In this document: in pieces, positions 23,838-31,217 of the stretch
How the letters are laid out: every line of letters starts with the position of its first letter
How positions within the stretch are numbered: position 1 is the stretch's first letter
Source: a virus
Length of the DNA: 52,268 nt
Virus record (IMG/VR): IMGVR_UViG_3300043777_000338
Span: 1 to 52,268 of that record
Strand: one strand, 5' to 3'
Translations under genes and position numbers: made by a program
Notes under the pieces: model-generated
The model's input: only the letters and a program-made list of their open reading frames with translations
The model's database searches: none
Told to the model about the DNA's origin: nothing

Positions 23838-24128
23838 ATGAGTAGGTTAGGCAATGAATACATATGGGTGTTTTCGGGCGATAATTCTAAATTGCCATCT
23901 GCTGTATTTACAGAAAAGGAAAAGGCCGAAGAATGGATTAAGAAATATACGCTTTCTGGTATGTTAACGGCTTATCCGGTGAATAAGGGAACATATGATT
24001 GGGCGATTTCTCATAATTATTTTAATCCTAAAAAAGAACATGAAACTAGCGCTGAATTTATCCAGCGCTTTTCAAGTGCTTTACAGGAGCATCATCATTA
24101 TGAAAATGGTGTTTTGGAAGAGGAATGA
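23838..24128 (+). CDS. Orphan immunity-like protein (DUF7710-like)
   Basis: 96 residues. IWVFSGDNSKLPSAVFTEKEKAEEWI...LSGMLTAYPVNKGTYDWAI...EFIQRFSSALQEHHHYENG is the full pattern of a small family seen downstream of polymorphic toxins and as lone immunity genes. It has no toxin of its own here, so it probably protects against a variant toxin carried by related elements. It overlaps the next gene by four bases. Confidence 0.7.
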   Translation: MSRLGNEYIWVFSGDNSKLPSAVFTEKEKAEEWIKKYTLSGMLTAYPVNKGTYDWAISHNYFNPKKEHETSAEFIQRFSSALQEHHHYENGVLEEE

Positions 24129-24454
24129 TGAAAGACAACATAGGAAATTCTAGCTTGGAAGAATTATGGGGGGGTTATATTAATGGTATTAACTTTGATT
24201 ACCTAACACATCGTTTAATTTTTTTAGTCCAAGTTACTACAAATAATAATTGTATATTCTATTCTTTAGAATTTAAACAAGTGTCAGAAATCATTTATAA
24301 AATTCCACAGCCCCTAAAACCTAGGAATGCCCTGGAACTAACCAGCATATACATAGATAAAAAAGAGTTTTTCAACATCACTCTCGATTTATGGTTTGTG
24401 GATGATGCTATGAAAATAATTTGCGATGATTATGTATTGAGCAAACTTTCCTAG
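24125..24454 (+). CDS. Orphan immunity-like protein (109 aa, YxiG-like pattern)
   Basis: A beta-rich protein beginning SLEELWGGYINGINFDYLTHRLIFLVQV and later ELTSIYIDKKEFFNITLDLWFVDDAMKIICDDYVL. The order 'LWxGYxxxIxFD...ELTSIY' resembles immunity proteins found after LXG/CDI-type toxins (YxiG-like). ATGA overlap with the preceding gene indicates one transcript. Assignment by pattern and context. Confidence 0.55.
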   Translation: MMKDNIGNSSLEELWGGYINGINFDYLTHRLIFLVQVTTNNNCIFYSLEFKQVSEIIYKIPQPLKPRNALELTSIYIDKKEFFNITLDLWFVDDAMKIICDDYVLSKLS

Positions 24455-24490
24455 CGCTCCAGAGCCCCTAACAACAGATGAGGTAATAAT

Positions 24491-24727
24491 ATGGTAGTAG
24501 ATAAAATTGATATCATAGACATACTTCCCTATGGAGTTAATCCAAATGAAATAAACAATAAAGACGTATTGAAGTCTTTAGATGTTATATTAGATTCCTT
24601 GAAAGAAACAGCTTTAAAAAATGGAAAGAAACCCTTTGATGTTAGGCTAACCCTGTACGATTCATCTTATTGGATTGTGCAATCAGAGGCAAAAGAATAT
24701 ATAGATGATATAGTTAAGAAAATATAA
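24491..24727 (+). CDS. Small acidic protein in the immunity cluster (78 aa)
   Basis: Preceded by GATGAGGTAATAAT (ribosome site GAGG). The sequence (PYGVNPNEINNKDVLKSLDV...FDVRLTLYDSSYWIVQSEA) has no family I recognise, but its size, acidity and place between other immunity-like genes suggest the same role. Confidence 0.5.
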   Translation: MVVDKIDIIDILPYGVNPNEINNKDVLKSLDVILDSLKETALKNGKKPFDVRLTLYDSSYWIVQSEAKEYIDDIVKKI

Positions 24728-24758
24728 AATTAATTAAGAAAAGGAAGCTAATACTGCT

Positions 24759-25049
24759 ATGAAATTGAAGATTGATGATGAATTTAAACAAATATGTTCT
24801 GAAATAATAAAAGAAAATAAAACTGATGAAGAATGGGAAGAAACTCAATCTGGTGATATGTTTCAATCTGAGCATTATTGTGGAGGTTATGAGGATTTGG
24901 ATGAAGATTTAGACGGAGAATTTTGTTTTAGTTATTATTCGGATCATAATAAAGAATATTGGTTCCAGATATCTCTTAATGATTTGCCAAAAATTCTTAG
25001 CAACGAGATACAAGAAATTGATTTGAGAATAGCAGATAAATGGTATTAA
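24759..25049 (+). CDS. Immunity-like acidic protein (96 aa)
   Basis: Strongly acidic. QSGDMFQSEHYCGGYEDLDE followed by EFCFSYYSDHNKEYWFQISLNDL resembles small immunity proteins in bacterial toxin islands. Its stop codon is immediately followed, in the same frame, by the fossil pretoxin segment. The tail (EIQEIDLRIADKW) is similar in layout to the later gene at 25639. Confidence 0.55.
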   Translation: MKLKIDDEFKQICSEIIKENKTDEEWEETQSGDMFQSEHYCGGYEDLDEDLDGEFCFSYYSDHNKEYWFQISLNDLPKILSNEIQEIDLRIADKWY

Positions 25050-25169
25050 TTAATAGAATCGACTTTCTCTACTCCTGTTCCCGCGTTTCGTGGAGTAATG
25101 AAGGAGAGCTTTCCTGCTGTCGGGGAATATAAAGGCGACTGCTACAGGTCGCCCTTTTTTATTAACTAG
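25050..25169 (+). pseudogene. Fossil of a toxin-gene junction (pretoxin remnant)
   Basis: In one frame this reads ESTFSTPVPAFRGVMKESFP and ends at a stop. It matches the active toxin's STYFTPVPAYRGVMKESFPV. Over 47 bases (25068-25114 against 23099-23145) 39 are identical and six of the eight differences are silent. It has no start, no toxin domain and no ribosome site. It is best read as the 5' end of a displaced or incoming toxin cassette left after recombination, the classical orphan-CT arrangement of CDI/polymorphic-toxin loci. Confidence 0.8.
25134..25160 (+). terminator. Rho-independent terminator closing the toxin-immunity island
   Basis: GGCGAC (25134-25139) pairs with GTCGCC (25148-25153) and is followed by CTTTTTT. 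It overlaps the fossil and faces the convergent lipoprotein gene. Confidence 0.75.
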
Positions 25170-25545
25170 ATTTCTTTAAGAGATCAACTGATACTACATC
25201 AGGATATTCATAGGCAGCATCTGTTCCATAATCAACCGCTAATCCTATCAGGCCACCGAGCAATACATTCCCAATAACCCGATTGTTAAAGGTAGAAAGA
25301 ACAGCTGTCTCACCAATAAGATCATCTTTTTCGCAGGTTGCCAACAATTGTTGTTTCGATCTTTTAACTTTTATTGTTGTAGGTGTGCTATCAACGAGCC
25401 ATTCTCCTTGATCGTTTGAAATTCTGCACTTTGCGTCTTCATATTGCGGTGTTACTAAATTTATTTCTTGCTCTGTTCCAGATAGGATAGATGCACATCC
25501 CGAAAGAAGTGCAAGCGAACTGATTGCTGATATAATTTTTTTCAT
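25162..25545 (-). CDS. Lipoprotein (127 aa)
   Basis: The start is the ATG after GGAGAAAATA. A signal peptide with lipobox LLSGC places the lipidated Cys at residue 17 (LALLSGCASILSGTEQEI). The mature part has a beta-domain (CRISNDQGEWLVDSTPTTIKVKRSKQQLLATC) and a Gly-rich hydrophobic turn (NVLLGGLIGLAVDYGTDAAYEYP), a layout common to a widespread family of small proteobacterial lipoproteins of unknown function. It is transcribed against the toxin operon and is probably another lysogenic cargo gene. Confidence 0.78.
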   Translation of the reverse strand: MKKIISAISSLALLSGCASILSGTEQEINLVTPQYEDAKCRISNDQGEWLVDSTPTTIKVKRSKQQLLATCEKDDLIGETAVLSTFNNRVIGNVLLGGLIGLAVDYGTDAAYEYPDVVSVDLLKKSS

Positions 25546-25638
25546 TATTTTCTCCATTTTTGTGTTTTTTATACGTAGCCATGATGATATATTCTAACGA
25601 AAACTAAAAATCAACAGGAAAAAACAGGAAATTGAAAA

Positions 25639-25914
25639 ATGACTTCAAATTCTCAGAAACTTTACATCACGGAAGACTTAAGACATGTCTTTTCACAGAT
25701 TTTGCTCAATGAAGATGTGAATCGTATCGATTGCGCCTTTGGTTGGATCTATGTTGATTATGATGAAAATGATAAAGAATATCATTTCGATATTAATCAG
25801 ATAGATGGTATCTCTATCATTTCATTTTTTCTTTCACCAGAGCAATTGCAGATGATTGCAGATGGAAATACAAAAGAGATAGAAGTGTATTGTTGGAGAA
25901 TGGATGAAAACTAA
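25639..25914 (+). CDS. Hypothetical small acidic protein (91 aa), immunity-like
   Basis: It follows an AGGAAA site. FGWIYVDYDENDKEYHFDIN...NTKEIEVYCWRMDEN parallels the gene at 24759 (FCFSYYSDHNKEYWFQI...EIQEIDLRI), so it may be a distant relative separated by the fossil and lipoprotein. An immunity role is inference. Confidence 0.5.
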   Translation: MTSNSQKLYITEDLRHVFSQILLNEDVNRIDCAFGWIYVDYDENDKEYHFDINQIDGISIISFFLSPEQLQMIADGNTKEIEVYCWRMDEN

Positions 25915-25922
25915 TTGAGAAC

Positions 25923-26300
25923 TTAGGATTTAACATCCGGTTCAATCACCTCTACATGCTGAATAATCTTGTCTTCCTGTAGTTGATTCCTAGCCCAATC
26001 CACGATTGCAACTAATGTTTGTTCATTCATTTTGTGTAAGTCTAATGGTTTGTGATCTTCCTGAGCTACATTCTTATTAAAATCTGGAAGCATTCGATCG
26101 AAGATATACATTAATGCTTTTTGTTCACCACCCTTAGCCAATTTAAACAACTCTTTCAGCAAAAATGGCCATTCTTTTTCTGCTTTTTCTGTGAACTGCG
26201 CAGCGAGCTCCATCTGTTTGCGTACTAGCATATCTGCTTTTAGGACTGTGCGTTTTGAGGGCTGAGCTAATGCGTGTTCTATTTTTTTATTCTTCTTCAT
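25923..26300 (-). CDS. Possible small terminase subunit (opposite strand to terL)
   Basis: 125 residues. A basic N-terminus is followed by helices; the core EWPFLLKELFKLAKGGEQKALMYIFDRMLPD has the 'xLxxLFxxAxxGxxxALxxIxDRxLP' pattern of many phage small terminase or terminase-associated proteins. Small terminases bind pac/cos DNA and load the motor. Being divergent from terL is unusual but adjacency is the norm. Moderate support. Confidence 0.5.
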   Translation of the reverse strand: MKKNKKIEHALAQPSKRTVLKADMLVRKQMELAAQFTEKAEKEWPFLLKELFKLAKGGEQKALMYIFDRMLPDFNKNVAQEDHKPLDLHKMNEQTLVAIVDWARNQLQEDKIIQHVEVIEPDVKS

Positions 26301-26352
26301 TTTATGGAATCTTATGTTTACAAGATATTATCATATAATCAATAATATACGC

Positions 26353-27978
26353 ATGAGCAATATTATAGAACAATTAAAAAATATGGAGCCGAAAGCTCGC
26401 TCCAATCTAATTTATCAAGCCGCAAATAAGTTAGTAAGCTTAAAAGATTGTGAAAAGTCTTTTTATGAGTTCGTAAAGCAGGCGTGGCCATGGATTGAAG
26501 GCGACAAACCATTTAGCGATGGATGGCATATTGGAGCGATCTGTGAGCATTTAGAGGCTTGCAATAGACGGCAGATCAAGAATTTATTAATAAATATTCC
26601 TCCTCGATGTATGAAATCAACGCTTGTAAGCATCACATGGCCTGCCTGGACCTGGATCACTAGAGCGCAGGAACAATTTCTTTATGCATCATTTTCTATG
26701 TCGTTATCACTAAAGCATTCTGTTGATTGTCGACGTTTAATTCTTTCTCCCTGGTACCAGGAAAGATGGGGTGATCGATATCAACTATTTGACGATCAAA
26801 ACACCAAAGGCTCTTTTGAAAATACGCGTATGGGTGCCAGGATCGCCACCAGTACGGGAGCAACTGTAACAGGTAAAGGCGGATCGATACTTGTTTGCGA
26901 TGACCCTAATAACGCAGCAGATGGAGAATCTGACACCATTCGTGAAGGTACATTAGGTTGGTGGAGACAGGTTTGGCCTTCACGACGAAATGATATCAAA
27001 ACAGCTATTCGTGTTGTGGTTCAACAAAGACTTCATGAAGCTGATATTTCTGGATATATCATCGCAAATGATGCAGATGAAGAATGGGTAAAGCTCATTC
27101 TTCCTATGGAATATGAAGAAAATCGGAAATCTAAGACAATCAGTTTGCCTTCGGTTAATGGAAGAATCTGGGAAGATCCTAGAGAAATTCAAGGAGAATT
27201 GCTTTGGGCAGATCATATCGATGAAGCTGGCTTAAAAGATTTAAAGAAAAGTTTGAAAACGGAATACAACATCGCAGGACAACTCCAGCAAAGACCAGCG
27301 CCAGAATCAGGAGGAATACTGAAAAAATCTTGGTTCCAGATTTGGAAAGAATTAGATCCTCCCGAACTGGTTTATACGATACAATCATGGGATACTGCTT
27401 TAGAAGCTCGCGATAAGAATGCCTATTCCGCCTGTACGACCTGGGGCGTATTTTTTGATGAGCATAAACATCCTAATGTTATCTTATTAAACCTTTGGAG
27501 AGGCCGTGTTGAATATCCAGATCTTAGAACCATGGCCCAGCGCTTATTTCTTGATTATAGAGACGACGGTACAAGACCTATACGTATTGATGGGGCTCAT
27601 CGCCCTGACATGGTGCTTGTGGAAGCTAAGGTATCGGGTATATCGCTTATTCAAGACTTGATTAGGGGTGGTGTTCCAGCGGTGCGCTTTGATCCCAACA
27701 AACATGGTGATAAAATGCAGCGCGTTCGACTTATCACTCATTTGCTTGAAGCTGGTCGTGTTTGGGTCCCGGCTCTTCCTCCAGACTTTTCTCAATTGAG
27801 ATTAATATCCGATATTCTGCTTGAGAATTGTGCTCTTTTCCCAAATGCAGAATCACGAGACTTAGTTGATACAATGACGCAGATGTTATTGAGACTTAAC
27901 CTCAGCGGCTGGATCAGCCATCCTAACGATGAGACGAGAGCAGATACATCAATGCGAGTAAATAAGATTTTATATTAG
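26353..27978 (+). CDS. terL: Terminase large subunit
   Basis: 541 residues from the ATG of MSNIIEQL; an ATG 13 codons upstream is possible and neither has a clear ribosome site. The ATPase half carries the Walker A variant PPRCMKST (83-90), Walker B ILVCDD (179-184) and the adenine/coupling strand LYASFSMSLS. The nuclease half begins YTIQSWDTALEARDKNAYS (RNase H-fold D) and ends with ESRDLVDTMTQML, a late catalytic Asp. It translocates DNA into the procapsid and cuts concatemers. The size is typical for the Terminase_6/17 group. Confidence 0.93.
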   Translation: MSNIIEQLKNMEPKARSNLIYQAANKLVSLKDCEKSFYEFVKQAWPWIEGDKPFSDGWHIGAICEHLEACNRRQIKNLLINIPPRCMKSTLVSITWPAWTWITRAQEQFLYASFSMSLSLKHSVDCRRLILSPWYQERWGDRYQLFDDQNTKGSFENTRMGARIATSTGATVTGKGGSILVCDDPNNAADGESDTIREGTLGWWRQVWPSRRNDIKTAIRVVVQQRLHEADISGYIIANDADEEWVKLILPMEYEENRKSKTISLPSVNGRIWEDPREIQGELLWADHIDEAGLKDLKKSLKTEYNIAGQLQQRPAPESGGILKKSWFQIWKELDPPELVYTIQSWDTALEARDKNAYSACTTWGVFFDEHKHPNVILLNLWRGRVEYPDLRTMAQRLFLDYRDDGTRPIRIDGAHRPDMVLVEAKVSGISLIQDLIRGGVPAVRFDPNKHGDKMQRVRLITHLLEAGRVWVPALPPDFSQLRLISDILLENCALFPNAESRDLVDTMTQMLLRLNLSGWISHPNDETRADTSMRVNKILY

Positions 27979-27980
27979 GA

Positions 27981-28056
27981 TGGCTCCCCGAGCTGGACTC
28001 GAACCAGCGACAACCTGATTAACAGTCAGGTGCTCTACCGACTGAGCTATCGGGGA
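27981..28056 (-). tRNA. tRNA-Asn (anticodon GTT)
   Basis: A complete 76-base cloverleaf: acceptor TCCCCGA/TCGGGGA, D-arm GCTC...GAGC with loop AGTCGGTA, anticodon stem CCTGA/TCAGG with loop CTGTTAA (anticodon at 28021-28023), T-arm GCTGG-TTCGAGT-CCAGC, discriminator G and encoded CCA. All stems are intact, so it should be functional. It may support translation of Asn-rich AT-biased phage genes. It begins two bases after the T-run of an upstream terminator. Confidence 0.95.
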
Positions 28057-28058
28057 AT

Positions 28059-28090
28059 AAAAAAAGGGGAGCATCTTTCGACGCTCCCCT
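28059..28090 (-). terminator. Rho-independent terminator (leftward) with GAAA tetraloop
   Basis: Read leftward: AGGGGAGCGTC-GAAA-GATGCTCCCCT, 11 bp including one G-U pair and a GNRA loop, then seven T residues ending two to three bases before the tRNA 5' end. It would end the transcript of the leftward gene at 28157. Confidence 0.85.
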
Positions 28091-28156
28091 CTGTCAACTG
28101 TTCATAAAGGTTATCTTAAATGAACAAAACCAACTTACAAATCGATTTAAAGCATG

Positions 28157-28606
28157 TCAAGCAAAAAACTCTCTCATTTTTTCTTCAAAATTATCTCGGA
28201 GGTTTAATCTGAGAACTTTCCCGCCAAATTTTCTGATATTTTCAATAAAAATAGGATCTTTGTAAGCCGTGGTAGGCTTTCCTGGTTTATAATTTACACG
28301 AACAATAGAAACGATCGGATAATCTCTTTTGCTCATGCATTCGTATGGCTGAAATGGATTGTTTAAATTAACATCTTTTATTAAGAGGTTTGTCTTTTTC
28401 ACGATCATAAAATAAAAATCTTCTTCGCAAAAATGAACTAATTCATATTCTTCTTTATTATCTTCTATAAAATTATTTATTTTTTTAAAAAAAATCTTAA
28501 AAAGATCCTTTTCTGCCTTTTGAATCTTTTCAATGTTGGATTTTTTTATATTCTTTTGTTTTTTGTTTTCTTCTTCTTTCTCTTTGATCATTTTTATTGC
28601 TTTCAT
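28157..28606 (-). CDS. Hypothetical protein (149 aa)
   Basis: The N-terminal 40 residues are a lysine/glutamate coiled coil (KEKEEENKKQKNIKKSNIEK). The rest is mixed alpha/beta (FFKKINNFIEDNKEEYELVHFC, YPIVSIVRVNYKPGKPT, FGGKVLRLNLRD). No family recognised. It is alone on the minus strand between terL and the portal gene with its own terminator, so it may be a moron-type gene. Confidence 0.6.
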   Translation of the reverse strand: MKAIKMIKEKEEENKKQKNIKKSNIEKIQKAEKDLFKIFFKKINNFIEDNKEEYELVHFCEEDFYFMIVKKTNLLIKDVNLNNPFQPYECMSKRDYPIVSIVRVNYKPGKPTTAYKDPIFIENIRKFGGKVLRLNLRDNFEEKMREFFA

Positions 28607-28726
28607 TTCGTGAATAATCTAGATAAAAAACTGTTTTTCGTCAAGTGTATTTGAGAATTATTGTAAAAAGAGCTAATCTGTGTCAACATTGATCTCAGAA
28701 CGAATATTTTATGATGGATTTCATAT

Positions 28727-31150
28727 ATGCCGCAATTTTCATCTCCATTTTTTAAAGAATCTGCCTCATTTGGCCCTCCATCAGGTGAAAGTTCTATGCC
28801 ACCTGAGATGTCCGAAGAGGTCGTAACAAAAATCGAAGATCTTCCTGATGGATCTAAAGTCTATGAAATTGCTGATAAACTAGAAAAGCTTGAAGAAGAA
28901 AGAAAAAATGCTGATTTCTATGAAAATCTTGCTGAAAAAATGCCGGAAGAAGTTCTTGGGGGTATTTCTGCAAAGATTTTAGAAGGAATTGAGCAAGATA
29001 AAGAATCTCGAACTGAATGGGAGCAAGCTTATCTTAATGGATTAAAATATTTAGGGCTAAAACTAGAGACATTTAAAGATGTTCCTTTTATGACAGCCTG
29101 TAGAGCCTTTGATACGACGCTTTCCACAGCTATTGTTAATTTTTATTCACGAATGAAGCCATTATTGTTCCCGCGTGGTGGTCCTTCGAGTTTTGAGATC
29201 TTGGGCGAAGCTGATCCTGATCTAGAAGATAAAGGAACTCGTATAAAGGAATGGCTCAATTATTATCTCGTTCATCAAGATAAGGATTATTATCCTGATT
29301 CAGATCGTCTGTTGATCTATATCCCATTAGTTGGATGTATTTTCCGAAAGACATATCGTGATCCTATAACAAAAATGCCGATTACCAGGATGATTGATCC
29401 TCAAGATTTTATCGTCAATAATAATTGCGTTACCATTCTTAGTTCTGATCGCCTCACTCATCTTGAGCATCTGTCTAAGCAAGATATAAAACTCCGTCAA
29501 TTGAATGGATTCTACAGAGAAGTTGAACTCCCTGGTATTAATGATACTTTTAAAAATGAATCAGAAACGCAGAAAGTCATTAGTGGAATTGAGGGTATTA
29601 ATACACAAATTTATGAAGATAAATCTTTATTTGATGTTTATGAAGTTCATACCTATTTATCCTTAGAGGATTTTGATTATTTTGAGAAGAAATCAAAAAA
29701 AGTTGATATTCCTCTTCCTTATATCGTCAGTATTTGCTCAACAACTCACAAAGTACTCTCCATATATAGAAATTGGAACGAAAGCGATGAATTTTTTAGA
29801 CGCAAAGAATATTTTACTCAATATAATTATTTTCCTGGTTATGGTCTTTATGGCATGGGACTTACTCATCTCATTGGCACCAATCAAATTGTTTTAACCT
29901 CTCTTTTGCGTCAGCTAATAGATAAGGGAACATTGTGTAATTTTCCAGGAGGGTTAAAAGTTAAAGGGCTTCGCATTGAAAATAATGATAAACCCGTAGG
30001 CCCTGGAGAATTTCTTGATGTGGAAACAGGAGGTTTGCCTATCCAGCATGCTGTGATGCCAATGCCTTATTCTGAACCTTCTGTGGTTCTCAAGGAATTG
30101 TGGGGTGATCTTCGTCAATCGACGCAGACTTTGGCCTCAACATCAGAAAGTCAAATCGTTGAGCATAATGTTAATGCTCCTGTTCAAACCACATTAGCTC
30201 TGCTTGAGGTTACAAATAGATTCCAAAAATCTGTTTTTGAATCGATTTATACTTCTTTATCGAATGAATTAAATCTCATGTATGATTTATTCGCAGAGAC
30301 TTTACCTAATAAGCCTTATCCATTTTTTGTCCGTGGAAAGACTCTTGCGATTATGAGGCAGGATTTTAGTGATAAAATCCATGTATTGCCGATTTCTGAT
30401 CCAAATCACGTCACAGAAACGCAACGCATTTTTAAAGCCAAATCATTATTGGAAATGGCTCAAATGAATCCTCAAATCTACAATATGCGCGAAGTTAATA
30501 AGCGCGTTTTAGAAACGATGAATATTCATGATATAGAAGAAGTTCTTATGCCAACCAATCAGGAAGCAGAACCTCTTGATCCAATATCGGAGAATATGAA
30601 TGGCTTACAAGGAAAACCCCTTCAAGCTGCTATGTGGCAAGATCATTCGGCGCACATTCTTTCTCATTCTGCTTTTCTGCAAGATCCTAATATTATACAA
30701 AATATTCCTGAAGTGATGCGTCAACCTGTCATGAACATGATGACAGAGCACATCCAACAACATAATGCCATGCAATATTTGTTAGACATGCAAATGCAAA
30801 TGCATATGCAGATGCCTGAACCAGAGATGTTGAAAGATCCTGAAGTTCAAAATACGATTGCCATAAAAGCAGCGCAGGTGGCTCAAGCTCAGTTGCAAGC
30901 TCAAGCAGAAGAGCAGAAAGCGCAACAAATTGATCCAAATCAAGTATTAATGGCAGATATCGAACAAAGAAGAGAAGCTGCGTACTTAAAAGATGAAGAA
31001 ACAAAATTAAAAGCAGAAACAGAAGCCTTTAAATCACAATTGAAATTCGAAGGTGAAAAGTATAAAATAAATAGTCAGAAGGAAATCGCACGAGAAAAGA
31101 ATGCGAAAGACAGAGATGTTGCTCGCTTCAAAGTGCAAAGGCGCCGGTAA
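28727..31150 (+). CDS. Portal protein
   Basis: 807 residues, within the range of P22/SU10-type portals. It contains the portal core: SRTEWEQAYLNGLKYLGL, RAFDTTLSTAIVNFYSRMKPLLFP, WLNYYLVHQDKDYYPDSDRL, a clip/stem region near ITRMIDPQDFIVNN, and GMGLTHLIGTNQIVLTSLLRQLIDKGT. The C-terminal about 150 residues are Gln/Met/Ala-rich coiled coil, as in the barrel domain of podoviral portals. A dodecameric ring forms the DNA entry vertex. Position after terL agrees. The ATG has only a weak GGAT site. Confidence 0.88.
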   Translation: MPQFSSPFFKESASFGPPSGESSMPPEMSEEVVTKIEDLPDGSKVYEIADKLEKLEEERKNADFYENLAEKMPEEVLGGISAKILEGIEQDKESRTEWEQAYLNGLKYLGLKLETFKDVPFMTACRAFDTTLSTAIVNFYSRMKPLLFPRGGPSSFEILGEADPDLEDKGTRIKEWLNYYLVHQDKDYYPDSDRLLIYIPLVGCIFRKTYRDPITKMPITRMIDPQDFIVNNNCVTILSSDRLTHLEHLSKQDIKLRQLNGFYREVELPGINDTFKNESETQKVISGIEGINTQIYEDKSLFDVYEVHTYLSLEDFDYFEKKSKKVDIPLPYIVSICSTTHKVLSIYRNWNESDEFFRRKEYFTQYNYFPGYGLYGMGLTHLIGTNQIVLTSLLRQLIDKGTLCNFPGGLKVKGLRIENNDKPVGPGEFLDVETGGLPIQHAVMPMPYSEPSVVLKELWGDLRQSTQTLASTSESQIVEHNVNAPVQTTLALLEVTNRFQKSVFESIYTSLSNELNLMYDLFAETLPNKPYPFFVRGKTLAIMRQDFSDKIHVLPISDPNHVTETQRIFKAKSLLEMAQMNPQIYNMREVNKRVLETMNIHDIEEVLMPTNQEAEPLDPISENMNGLQGKPLQAAMWQDHSAHILSHSAFLQDPNIIQNIPEVMRQPVMNMMTEHIQQHNAMQYLLDMQMQMHMQMPEPEMLKDPEVQNTIAIKAAQVAQAQLQAQAEEQKAQQIDPNQVLMADIEQRREAAYLKDEETKLKAETEAFKSQLKFEGEKYKINSQKEIAREKNAKDRDVARFKVQRRR

Positions 31151-31217
31151 TACTTTCCTTCTACTTTAATAGCTATAAATGCTATTGTTAAAACATGCAT
31201 GACACGGAGAGGTAACA

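Noticed and set aside
27981-28056. tRNA-Asn as the phage attachment site
   Set aside because: The tRNA is complete and lies over 22 kb from the integrase; attP sites usually contain only part of a tRNA and lie next to int.
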